Source: Bacillus sp. BP-3 (GTDB lineage: Bacteria > Bacillota > Bacilli > Bacillales > Bacillaceae_G). From it: DNA of 64,000 bases. Of this stretch, positions 57,201-64,000 are shown piece by piece; position 1 is the stretch's first letter; each line of letters begins with the position of its first letter. The notes beneath the pieces are model-generated. The model was not told the origin of the DNA, ran no database searches, and saw only the letters and a program-made list of their open reading frames with translations. Both the position numbers and the translations under genes were made by a program. The DNA lies in contig NZ_JAQOTJ010000007.1 in assembly GCF_028401955.1 (NCBI RefSeq), forward strand, positions 1-64,000. Direction: 5' to 3'.

Positions 57201-58236
57201 TTTAATTGGCCTAACGCCTTTGGTAAAACTTCGTGCCAACGGTGAGAAAAGAAACGGGGCGGTTTATGCAAAATTAGAAATGCAAAATCCATACGGTATG
57301 AAGGATCGTGTGGCAAAACAAATGATTTTAGAAGCAAAACGTACAGGTTTATTAAAAGAGGGCGCTCCTATTGTAGAGAGCTCCTCTGGTACCCTTGCAA
57401 TGGGGCTTGCAATGGTTGGAACGTATTTAGGGCATGATGTTCATATTGTTACAGATCCTCGAATTGATGATTTAACTTACAAGAAACTTAAAGCCTTAGG
57501 AGCGCATGTCCATATTGTAGAGAAGATGGCAGACACAGGTGGTTGGCAAATGGCAAGATTACGATATTTAAAGGAATTACTTGTAAAGTATCCGACAGCA
57601 TATTGGCCAAAACAGTATGAAAATATTCAAAATCCTTTATCGTATGATCATCTCGCTAAGGGTATAACAGAGGATTTAGGAAAGGTTGATTATTTAGTTG
57701 GAGCAGTAGGGAGTGGAGGCTCGTTATGTGGCACTGCCCAAGCACTCAAGTCTACTAATCCTGATTTGAAAGTTTTGGCCGTTGATGCAGTAGGAAGTGC
57801 AGTGTTTTTTCAAAAGGACAGACCATATCGTCTTCAAAGTGGATTGGGTAATAGTTTAAAGCCGCCAAATGTTGATTACTCAGTTATTGACGAAGTACAC
57901 TGGCTAAATGATGAAGAGGCTTTTAATTGGACACTGGAATTAGCACGCCATGAGAAAATTATTGCAGGAAATAGCTCAGGTAGTGTATATGCTGTTGCCA
58001 GATGGTTAAGTACACAAGTTGAGGAAGATAAGGTAATTGCTTGTATTTTTCCTGATAGAGGAGATCGTTATGCTAATACGATCTATGATGATAGTTTTTA
58101 TATACATCATAAACTAAATAGAGGGAAATTAAATATAAATCCGATAGAAATAGGGAGTATACAAGATGTCGACCATTGGACTTATTTTCATTTTGACAAA
58201 GGAAAGTGTATAAATGAAGAAACTACTATTTATTGA
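57181..58236 (+). CDS. PLP-dependent cysteine-synthase-like enzyme
   Basis: A 351-residue fold-type II PLP enzyme. The Schiff-base Lys is Lys41 in NPYGMKDRVA, the phosphate-binding loop GAVGSGGSLCGT at about 174-185, and ESSSGTLAMGLA at about 63-74 is the Asn-loop region. Similar beta-replacement enzymes displace acetate or phosphate from O-activated Ser or Thr by an amine. Expected reaction: O-phosphothreonine plus aspartate to an N-linked adduct, as proposed for 2,3-diaminobutyrate in pacidamycin and friulimicin clusters. It has a C-terminal extension of about 40 residues. It overlaps the kinase gene by 20 bases. Confidence 0.88.
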   Translation: MKDTIIDLIGLTPLVKLRANGEKRNGAVYAKLEMQNPYGMKDRVAKQMILEAKRTGLLKEGAPIVESSSGTLAMGLAMVGTYLGHDVHIVTDPRIDDLTYKKLKALGAHVHIVEKMADTGGWQMARLRYLKELLVKYPTAYWPKQYENIQNPLSYDHLAKGITEDLGKVDYLVGAVGSGGSLCGTAQALKSTNPDLKVLAVDAVGSAVFFQKDRPYRLQSGLGNSLKPPNVDYSVIDEVHWLNDEEAFNWTLELARHEKIIAGNSSGSVYAVARWLSTQVEEDKVIACIFPDRGDRYANTIYDDSFYIHHKLNRGKLNINPIEIGSIQDVDHWTYFHFDKGKCINEETTIY

Positions 58237-59458
58237 GTCAAATACTACTGGAACAGGAATGTTAGCTTTGATAAAAGCAAGAGAGCTAGGTTTTACACCT
58301 GTACTTTTTACAAGTAGTCCAAAGCGGTATATAGGGTTAGAAGAAACTCAATGTATAATCTTAGAATGTGATACGAATAATCTAGATTGTATTAGAGCAA
58401 TAATTCGGTCGCAATTCGAAGCAGATGAAATAAAAGGTATCACAACAACAAGTGAATTTTACATTGAAACGGTAGCGGTCCTAGCTAAAGAACTAGGCCT
58501 TGTAGGGAACCCTATAGATACTGTGAAAAAATGCAGAAATAAGGCAGAAATGCGTCTTCTACTAAAAGATATGTGCAATATTTATCCACTGTGGTTTTAT
58601 ACTATTGGATCGCCTGAAAGGTTAGAGGAGATAAAAGATAATATAAGATTTCCATGTATTGTTAAACCTGTCGATGATAGTGGTTCTAATAATGTATTGA
58701 AGTGTTATTCATATGAAGAAGTAAGAAATCAAACTGAGAAAATTTTGAATAATATGTATAATGTTCGATCTCAAAAAAACATACAAAATGTACTAGTGGA
58801 AGAGTATGTACCTGGGCAAGAATATAGCGTGGAAGTTTTTGCTCACAATGGTAAGTTTCATATTGTTGGAGTTACTCAGAAGATTGTGGGGTATGAACCG
58901 TATTTTATAGAAGGTGGGCACACATTTCCAGCGCAAGTTTCTGATGATATACGGTTAGTTATTGAAAGAGGCGTAACTGCAATTATAGAAAAGATAAACT
59001 GGCAAAATGGTCCTTGTCATCTAGAAATTAAGGTAAGGGAAGAGAAAGTATTTTTAGTAGAGTTTAATGGCAGACTTGCTGGAGGAATGATACCAGAATT
59101 GATTCGGTATGCGACTGGAGTAGATTTGCTAAAAGAACAATTAAAAGTTGTAACAGGGATAGCGCCGGAAGTATATCAGAATCCTTTCTTATACGCAGGG
59201 ATACGTTTTATTATCCCACCTAGAGATGGGATAATAAAAAGTATTGTTGGTATAGAGGAAATAGAGAATACTTTAGGAATTAAAGAGGTGAAATTCCGTG
59301 CGATTTTGGGAGAATCCGTACAAAAAGTTCAAAATGCTTATGGAAGAATAGGGCATATAATCGGGATATCACCAAATGTAGATGAACTAAATTTCCTTTT
59401 AGATAAATGTATGAATGCCTTAAAGATAGAAGTTGAGGGGTGTGGAGAGTGTGATTAA
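58214..59458 (+). CDS. ATP-grasp ligase
   Basis: A 414-residue ATP-grasp enzyme: preATP-grasp N-terminal region (MKKLLFIESNTTGTGMLAL), central ATP-grasp domain (NVLVEEYVPGQEYSVEVFAHNGK at about 194-216), and the metal-binding VEFNGRLAGGMIPELIRYATG near 280-300. Family chemistry is ATP-dependent acyl-phosphate formation followed by amide bond formation, for instance in amino acid ligases. It may join two amino acids of the product, or add aspartate to a carboxylate for the neighbouring lyase. It overlaps the PLP gene by 23 bases. Confidence 0.85.
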   Translation: MKKLLFIESNTTGTGMLALIKARELGFTPVLFTSSPKRYIGLEETQCIILECDTNNLDCIRAIIRSQFEADEIKGITTTSEFYIETVAVLAKELGLVGNPIDTVKKCRNKAEMRLLLKDMCNIYPLWFYTIGSPERLEEIKDNIRFPCIVKPVDDSGSNNVLKCYSYEEVRNQTEKILNNMYNVRSQKNIQNVLVEEYVPGQEYSVEVFAHNGKFHIVGVTQKIVGYEPYFIEGGHTFPAQVSDDIRLVIERGVTAIIEKINWQNGPCHLEIKVREEKVFLVEFNGRLAGGMIPELIRYATGVDLLKEQLKVVTGIAPEVYQNPFLYAGIRFIIPPRDGIIKSIVGIEEIENTLGIKEVKFRAILGESVQKVQNAYGRIGHIIGISPNVDELNFLLDKCMNALKIEVEGCGECD

Positions 59459-60503
59459 TTACTTGAGTGACACAGTAACATTACCTACTGAAGAAATGCT
59501 AAAATCAATTCAAAATGTTGAGCTAGGTGATGATGTATATGGACAAGACAAGACAGTTAATCAATTAGAGGAATCAGCTGCTAATATGCTAGGAATGGAA
59601 GCTGCGTGTTTCATGCCAAGTGGTACAATGGCTAATCTTGCTTCTATCTTAGCTCATTGCCCAAGGGGGACTGCGGTTTTGGTTGGGGATGAATCTGACA
59701 TTTATATTTATGAGGCAGGTGGGGCTGCAATTTGTGGGGGTGTTATGTACCAGCCAATTAAGACACAACCAGATGGTCGCTTTCTATTGACTGATTTAGA
59801 GGCTGCCTTCCCTAACGATGAAACAGATCCACAGTTTGCGTTGCCAGCATTAATATGCCTAGAGAATACTCATAATCGTTGTGGCGGGAAAGTACTACCA
59901 CTCTCATACTTAAAAGAGATTAAAGAGTTTGCTATGAAGCGAAATATCCCAGTTCATATGGATGGTGCACGAGTATTTAATGCAGCAGTTCATTTAGGTA
60001 TAGAAGTTAAAGAGATCGCGCAATATGCAGACTCCCTTCAATTTTGTTTATCCAAAGGACTATCAGCACCAATCGGTTCAATAGTAGTTGGGAAACATAA
60101 GTATATTGAGAAGGTAAGACGGATTAGAAAAATGTTAGGGGGAGGGATGCGTCAAGTAGGAATTATTGCAGCACCAGCTATTGTAGCTTTACAAACAATG
60201 ACCTTGCGTTTGCAAGATGATCATAGAAGAGCGAAGAAGTTGGCGACCGGATTGGCGAATATTACCGGAATTGAGCTTGATGCATCAGAGGTACAAACAA
60301 ATATTGTGATGTTTCGTGTAACAGATCCAAATTATAATTGGATAAAATTTCTAAAGGAAACTGAGGAAAGAGGTATCATTTTATCTGAAATGGGTTATGG
60401 TCGGATAAGAGCTGTTGTTCATCGACATATTACAGAAAAAGATATTGAATATACGATTGAAATAATAGAGAAGTTGTTGAACAACAGCCCTGTAATTAAA
60501 TAG
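59451..60503 (+). CDS. L-threonine aldolase-like PLP enzyme
   Basis: A 350-residue fold-type I PLP enzyme of the low-specificity threonine aldolase family. PLP Lys near residue 202 in FCLSKGLSAPIGS, HMDGARVFNAAV at about 169-180, and the N-terminal SDTVTLPTEEM. It would cleave threonine-like beta-hydroxy amino acids to glycine and an aldehyde, or run in reverse to make one. GTG 59451 gives a standard N-terminus (MINYLSDTVTLP) and overlaps the ATP-grasp stop (GTGATTAA). Last gene of the operon; its stop lies within the end of the transposase remnant. Confidence 0.88.
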   Translation: MINYLSDTVTLPTEEMLKSIQNVELGDDVYGQDKTVNQLEESAANMLGMEAACFMPSGTMANLASILAHCPRGTAVLVGDESDIYIYEAGGAAICGGVMYQPIKTQPDGRFLLTDLEAAFPNDETDPQFALPALICLENTHNRCGGKVLPLSYLKEIKEFAMKRNIPVHMDGARVFNAAVHLGIEVKEIAQYADSLQFCLSKGLSAPIGSIVVGKHKYIEKVRRIRKMLGGGMRQVGIIAAPAIVALQTMTLRLQDDHRRAKKLATGLANITGIELDASEVQTNIVMFRVTDPNYNWIKFLKETEERGIILSEMGYGRIRAVVHRHITEKDIEYTIEIIEKLLNNSPVIK

Positions 60504-61257
60504 TTATAATTGTTTTGTTGTTTTTTAGACTTTCTTCCTCAAACGAGCGGTTCTTTTCCGCCTGTTTGAGGAAGTTGTGGGCTATGGCAACCAGCCCGAA
60601 CTCGATTGTTACTTTCGTCAATCTCCTTAGCGAGAATCGACGGAACGATCGATTGCCCTTGATATGACCGAATGCGCTTTCTACCTCCGCTTTTCGCTTG
60701 GCGTAGATTTGTGATCCTTCGTCAGACCAAAGGCTTTGTTTTGCTTTCGCTTTTAATTCTTCATAACTGTCTGTCGCCTTTTTCCGTACAAAAGAATACT
60801 TATTGGCATTCGCTTCAATTTTTGTACCATCCAAAAAGTAATCCTCCATAGATATGTAGTTTTGTTTTAATAAGAGTTGGATTAATTCTGTGAAAAGTGG
60901 TTCAATCATATCTTTCATTCGTTCGGAACGAAAGCGATTGATTGTACGAAAAACAGGCGTCTGTTGCCCAGATAGTCACATCATCGGTAGGTGTTCTCGC
61001 GATGATCTGGCAATATCACGACAAGAATAGATTTTTTGCGTATATGCGTAGAGGATTACCTTTGTCATCATTTTTGGGTGATATGAACTACGACCACCAC
61101 CTTGATAACGAGAGAAGAATAACTCGTCACTGACTTGTTCCACCATATCATGGATGACTCTCACCACATGATCTTCTGGAATTAGTTCGCTATAGTCCAT
61201 TGGTAGAATTAATTGACCCATGTTATAATGAATGAAAGTAGCTGAATGGTTACTCAT
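60496..61257 (-). pseudogene. Internally deleted IS1182-family transposase
   Basis: Read on the minus strand, the N-terminus MSNHSATFIHYNMGQLILPMDYSEL and the C-terminus AKRKAEVESAFGHIKGNRSFRRFSLR are clear IS1182-type. Both parts share one frame (254 codons) interrupted by a single TGA at 60976-60978 where Trp is expected, and the central few hundred residues with the catalytic core are missing after SFVRKKAT. Non-functional. Its 3' end overlaps the threonine aldolase-like gene. Confidence 0.85.
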
Positions 61258-61335
61258 AAAAAATCGCCTCCTATTTTTGTTGGTTTGGTCACTTACAATT
61301 ATACAGGATAAGGCGATTTTTTTGTGCGCAAAAAA

Positions 61336-61386
61336 GGGCCACCCATAAGTCGGTGAAACCGACTTATGGGACAGCCCCTTTTTTGG
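61336..61386. terminator. Bidirectional terminator / IS end hairpin
   Basis: CCCATAAGTCGGT (61342-61354) pairs perfectly with ACCGACTTATGGG (61358-61370), flanked by GGGC and GCCC, with T-runs on both sides. GGGCTGTCCCATAAGTC is typical of the end of this transposon type. On the minus strand it can end the regulator gene at 61422. Confidence 0.75.
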
Positions 61387-61421
61387 TATGTAATTTTACG
61401 TCTGTATGTAACTAGTTCTTC

Positions 61422-62336
61422 TTATATTTCACCTGAGCCTGTTGTTTCGTCTTTACTTCTTTGTAATTGATCATTTACTTGCATAAGTGTACGCTCGGTC
61501 TGCGTGATAAATTGGTTTTTAGATTCAAGAAAGAATATTGATAAAGCGTTTTCTAAATACTTTTTAGCACTAACTAGATCGTTCTTCTTTTTATGTAATA
61601 TTCCAAGCATATGGTTAATTTCCCCGGCTGAGTAAGAAAGATGATTAGAAATAAGGTAGTATTGTAAACGGTATGCAATATCAAGGGATAAATCTTCTTG
61701 ATCGTTTAAGTAGTACACATGGGCTAGGTTATACCCGACCCTTGGAAATAGGGACTTATCCTCTACAAATGGTAGGTTTTCAAAAGCATTTATCGCATTT
61801 GTGAGAACGGGAATAGCTTGTATCGACTTCTTTTGCTCTATAAGTATAAGGGAAAGTGAATTTGCTATATTAATATCAATTTCTGTGAGAATCCTATTAT
61901 TTGGAAGGAGGTTCCGGAAAGTTTTTTCTGCTTTTATAAGATCATGTTCAACTTTATGGAATATAATCCCTTTTAGCCAGTGGGTAAGTTTCGCTAGTTT
62001 GCTATTTTTCATGCCTTGTTGATTGCTGAGGAATGCTTCGCATTCCTCAATGAGATACTGGATAGAGATGAAATCTTGGTAATATAGATTCTCGCGACAT
62101 AACATTTTTATTTTGTTGATATATTCAACTATACTCTCATCCTCGTGGGACATGATGTAATCAATAGGTATATTAAGTTTTATACAAATGTTTTGTAGAA
62201 TATCTAATCTTGGAGACTGTAGTCCTTTTTCAATGCGATATAGCGTAGAAGTGTCACAAATGTTTTCTGAAAGCTGTTGCCGAGAATAACCGCTTTTTTT
62301 TCGGAAATATTGGATTTTATTACCTATATTACTCAT
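61422..62336 (-). CDS. PlcR-like HTH-TPR (RRNPP) regulator
   Basis: A 304-residue protein: XRE helix-turn-helix at about residues 5-62 (IQYFRKKSGYSRQQLSENICDTSTLYRIEKG) and tetratricopeptide-like helices from about 70 to 285 (for example LKGIIFHKVEHDLIKAEKTFRNLL, VSAKKYLENALSIFF). This is the architecture of PlcR (285 residues) and related regulators that bind short imported signal peptides. No obvious signal peptide gene follows it on its strand, but one lies divergently at 63141. Likely control of nearby genes is inference. GGAGG at 62349-62345 precedes the ATG. Confidence 0.87.
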   Translation of the reverse strand: MSNIGNKIQYFRKKSGYSRQQLSENICDTSTLYRIEKGLQSPRLDILQNICIKLNIPIDYIMSHEDESIVEYINKIKMLCRENLYYQDFISIQYLIEECEAFLSNQQGMKNSKLAKLTHWLKGIIFHKVEHDLIKAEKTFRNLLPNNRILTEIDINIANSLSLILIEQKKSIQAIPVLTNAINAFENLPFVEDKSLFPRVGYNLAHVYYLNDQEDLSLDIAYRLQYYLISNHLSYSAGEINHMLGILHKKKNDLVSAKKYLENALSIFFLESKNQFITQTERTLMQVNDQLQRSKDETTGSGEI

Positions 62337-63140
62337 TAACTAACCTCCTGTTATAAATATTGCTTCTAGCTAAGTATTTGATTGTTGATCGTATTAAAAA
62401 AATTTAATTGTATTTTTAGTAAAGGGATTTACATTTATATAATACAGGGTAGATTTTTTCGTAGATTCTGATGTTTTTTGAGCAAATTTGAAAATTGGTA
62501 TCACCATTTAGCTGGAAATTCCTTTTGGGGATTTTTAGCTAAATAGAAAGTATGAGACGCAATATTATAAGTTTTCTAGTTGTCTCGTACATAAATTCGT
62601 TCATCGATTAAAATGCATGAACTTTATATAACCTGAAATATTCATAGTCCCCCGAAATGAATCGATTTTCTAAAAGTATAATGATATTTCGTGTTTTTTT
62701 GTGAAAATTAGCATTTATAAATCTGATAAACTGAATATTATGTCAATTCAGTTATTGTTTTAGACAGACTTCACCCTTGGACTAAAATAACTGTTTTTTT
62801 AGTTAATCAAGGTATACTGTTGCAGCTTATTCAAGCTGAAGTTTTTGAATTTGACGATTGAAGTTAAGTGTTAATTGCAGTAAAGTAGCCACTATAAGAA
62901 TCCCTTCTGTGGTTATTTGGTGGTACCTTTAACCTTATTAGAAATGGGTTCTTTTTTCACTTTTTAAGTGCAATAAAATTAAGGATTTTAAGCTTGATAT
63001 AAAACCGGCTACGCTCATTTTTTTCGAGATTCTGTGAATAATTTGGATGTAATTGTGTCTCAATATTGCGCAAATACATATATATATTACCAAAATATCC
63101 AACTATAATAAAGGCAATAAAAGGATATGGAGGGAAAAAT
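62337..63140. other. 804-base regulatory region
   Basis: No gene seen. It holds a terminator-like hairpin at 62749-62800 and AT-rich sequence with a candidate -10 TATAAT near 63103. I found no clear PlcR box (TATGNANNNNTNCATA). The length is unusual between two regulatory genes. Confidence 0.4.
62749..62800 (+). terminator. Terminator-like hairpin in the regulatory region
   Basis: CAGTTATTGTTTTAG pairs with CTAAAATAACTG (three-base bulge), followed by TTTTTTT. No gene precedes it on this strand, so it may act as an attenuator or end a small RNA from this region. Confidence 0.55.
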
Positions 63141-63311
63141 ATGAATAATAAAAAGTCGATTTTTCTAGGTGCTATTTTAAGTGTTCTGTTAAGTGTAATG
63201 CCAGTGGTAGATAATTCAGAAGGAAGTACTGGAGCTAAAGTAGAAAATTCTAAAATTAACGTAGAACAGCCTATCTTCTTCTCGGATGACATAATTGGCG
63301 GGCATCACTAA
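63141..63311 (+). CDS. Small secreted peptide, possible signal precursor
   Basis: A 56-residue peptide: basic start MNNKK, hydrophobic signal segment SIFLGAILSVLLSVMPVV, then a polar middle and the end QPIFFSDDIIGGHH. This is the layout of PapR/NprX-type precursors, whose C-terminal heptapeptide is exported, trimmed and re-imported to bind an HTH-TPR regulator. FSDDIIG resembles the NprX signal SKPDIVG at Asp, Ile and Gly. GGAGGG lies 6 bases before ATG 63141. The next gene starts 2 or 14 bases after its stop, so the two are coupled. Confidence 0.6.
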   Translation: MNNKKSIFLGAILSVLLSVMPVVDNSEGSTGAKVENSKINVEQPIFFSDDIIGGHH

Positions 63312-63325
63312 GGATGTATAGAAAT

Positions 63326-63973
63326 ATGAAGAGAAAAAAGATTTTAGTTGCTGTTCAAAATGTAAAAGGTACCTCAATCTATTCGGAGATAGCGGCCAGC
63401 GGGCGGTTTCAGACTCATATTCTTAATAATAAATATATGTTGAAGGATCCTTCATTTTTGAGTACGTTTGATATTGTAATTGCAGATATCGCTAATTACA
63501 ATATTTTGAAGGGAATGGTAATTAAAGCTCCTCATTTAATAGTTCTTATAAGTAGCAAAGAGAGGCACTTATTCTCAATGATTGAGGGAGTCGAAGCTAT
63601 TGTGAAGAAGGGGGATTCTCATGAAATAGTAGAAGCTCTAACCGCCATTGAAAAAAATGAGTTCTATATTTCTGATGAATTTAGATTGTTGTTTTCGTGG
63701 GAAAGAAAAAGTGTATTGCTAAATAAATTAAGTTTCCAAAAAGAGGATCTGTCTGATTTGTTAACTAAGACGGAACTTCGTGTTATGAGAGAATTAATTA
63801 ATGACAAGACAAATCAACAAATTGCTGACACCTTATATTTAAGTAAAAGGACAGTTGAGTATCATATAGCTGCTTGCATGCGGAAGTTGGAAGTGAAGTC
63901 TCGGGTAGGGCTAGCGGTGAAAGTTACTAGAGCCATTTTATTAAGAGGACAGCAATATGAATATAATGTCTGA
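63326..63973 (+). CDS. LuxR-type response regulator with degenerate receiver
   Basis: A 215-residue regulator: a receiver-like domain (about 1-120) and a LuxR helix-turn-helix (about 143-205, LTKTELRVMRELINDKTNQQIADTLYLSKRTVEYHI). Asp at the phosphorylation position (DIVIAD) and Lys in IVKKGD remain, but the acidic pair after strand 1 is replaced (ILVAVQN), so phosphorylation may not occur. ATG 63326 is 11 bases from AAGGA; ATG 63314 is also in frame and lies two bases after the peptide stop. No histidine kinase gene lies in the window. It may act with the peptide gene as one unit. Confidence 0.8.
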   Translation: MKRKKILVAVQNVKGTSIYSEIAASGRFQTHILNNKYMLKDPSFLSTFDIVIADIANYNILKGMVIKAPHLIVLISSKERHLFSMIEGVEAIVKKGDSHEIVEALTAIEKNEFYISDEFRLLFSWERKSVLLNKLSFQKEDLSDLLTKTELRVMRELINDKTNQQIADTLYLSKRTVEYHIAACMRKLEVKSRVGLAVKVTRAILLRGQQYEYNV

Positions 63974-64000
63974 TTAATACAATAGAAGAATACCTTAAAT

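Noticed and set aside
60942-61133. Plus-strand frame within the transposase remnant
   Set aside because: It is antisense to a clear IS1182-type coding sequence and has no ribosome site.
62337-63140. PlcR box in the regulatory region
   Set aside because: No match to TATGNANNNNTNCATA was found by eye, so direct PlcR control is not claimed.

Overview
The window looks like chromosomal DNA of a Bacillus cereus group organism. The evidence is a low-GC Firmicute gene style, the order uvrB-uvrA-yvlD-hprK-lgt-ppaX-yvoF-yvcD-trxB, and short bcr-type repeats typical of that group. I cannot assign a species from sequence alone.

Left part (1-24137): ordinary core and small accessory genes. These are DUF1904 and YbjQ proteins; an Rrf2-like regulator next to a nitroreductase with twin operators; an ABC-F ribosome-protection ATPase of the VmlR type behind an attenuator leader; MerR and flavin reductase genes; a LysR regulator divergent from a YeiH exporter; an XRE regulator with twin perfect palindromes; small membrane proteins; a possible spore-appendage-like protein; a YfnA-like permease; a DUF4362 lipoprotein; then the nucleotide excision repair pair, HPr kinase, Lgt, PpaX, an acyltransferase, a TPR protein and thioredoxin reductase.

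Junction (24138-25471): directly after trxB the expected housekeeping neighbours are missing. In their place are two decayed IS3-family fragments in opposite orientations and a scar of a ketosynthase gene that kept only its two ends.

Biosynthetic island (25503-60503): an RND pump, an MFS pump, a methylmalonyl-CoA epimerase-like protein with an acyl-CoA carboxylase beta subunit, a reverse-strand block (Sfp-type phosphopantetheinyl transferase, ABC ATPase, FtsX permease, PadR regulator, membrane protein) with a large operator palindrome, a CPA2 antiporter and a flavin oxidoreductase. A tightly coupled operon follows: free-standing ketosynthase, NRPS A-T-C-A-T-C-A-T, NRPS C-A-T-TE, argininosuccinate-lyase-like enzyme, L-threonine-kinase-like GHMP kinase, cysteine-synthase-like PLP enzyme, ATP-grasp ligase and threonine aldolase-like enzyme. 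The kinase, PLP enzyme and lyase together fit a route from threonine through O-phosphothreonine and an aspartate adduct to 2,3-diaminobutyrate. I therefore infer a four-residue nonribosomal peptide containing that residue. The first adenylation domain reads as serine; the other three have codes I cannot assign. I do not recognise a known product.

Right edge (60496-64000): an internally deleted IS1182-type transposase remnant closes the operon. Beyond it are a PlcR-like HTH-TPR regulator on the reverse strand, an 800-base intergenic region, and a small secreted peptide gene two bases (or fourteen, depending on the start) before a LuxR-type response regulator with a degenerate receiver pocket. 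This looks like a peptide signalling module that could control the island, but that link is inference.
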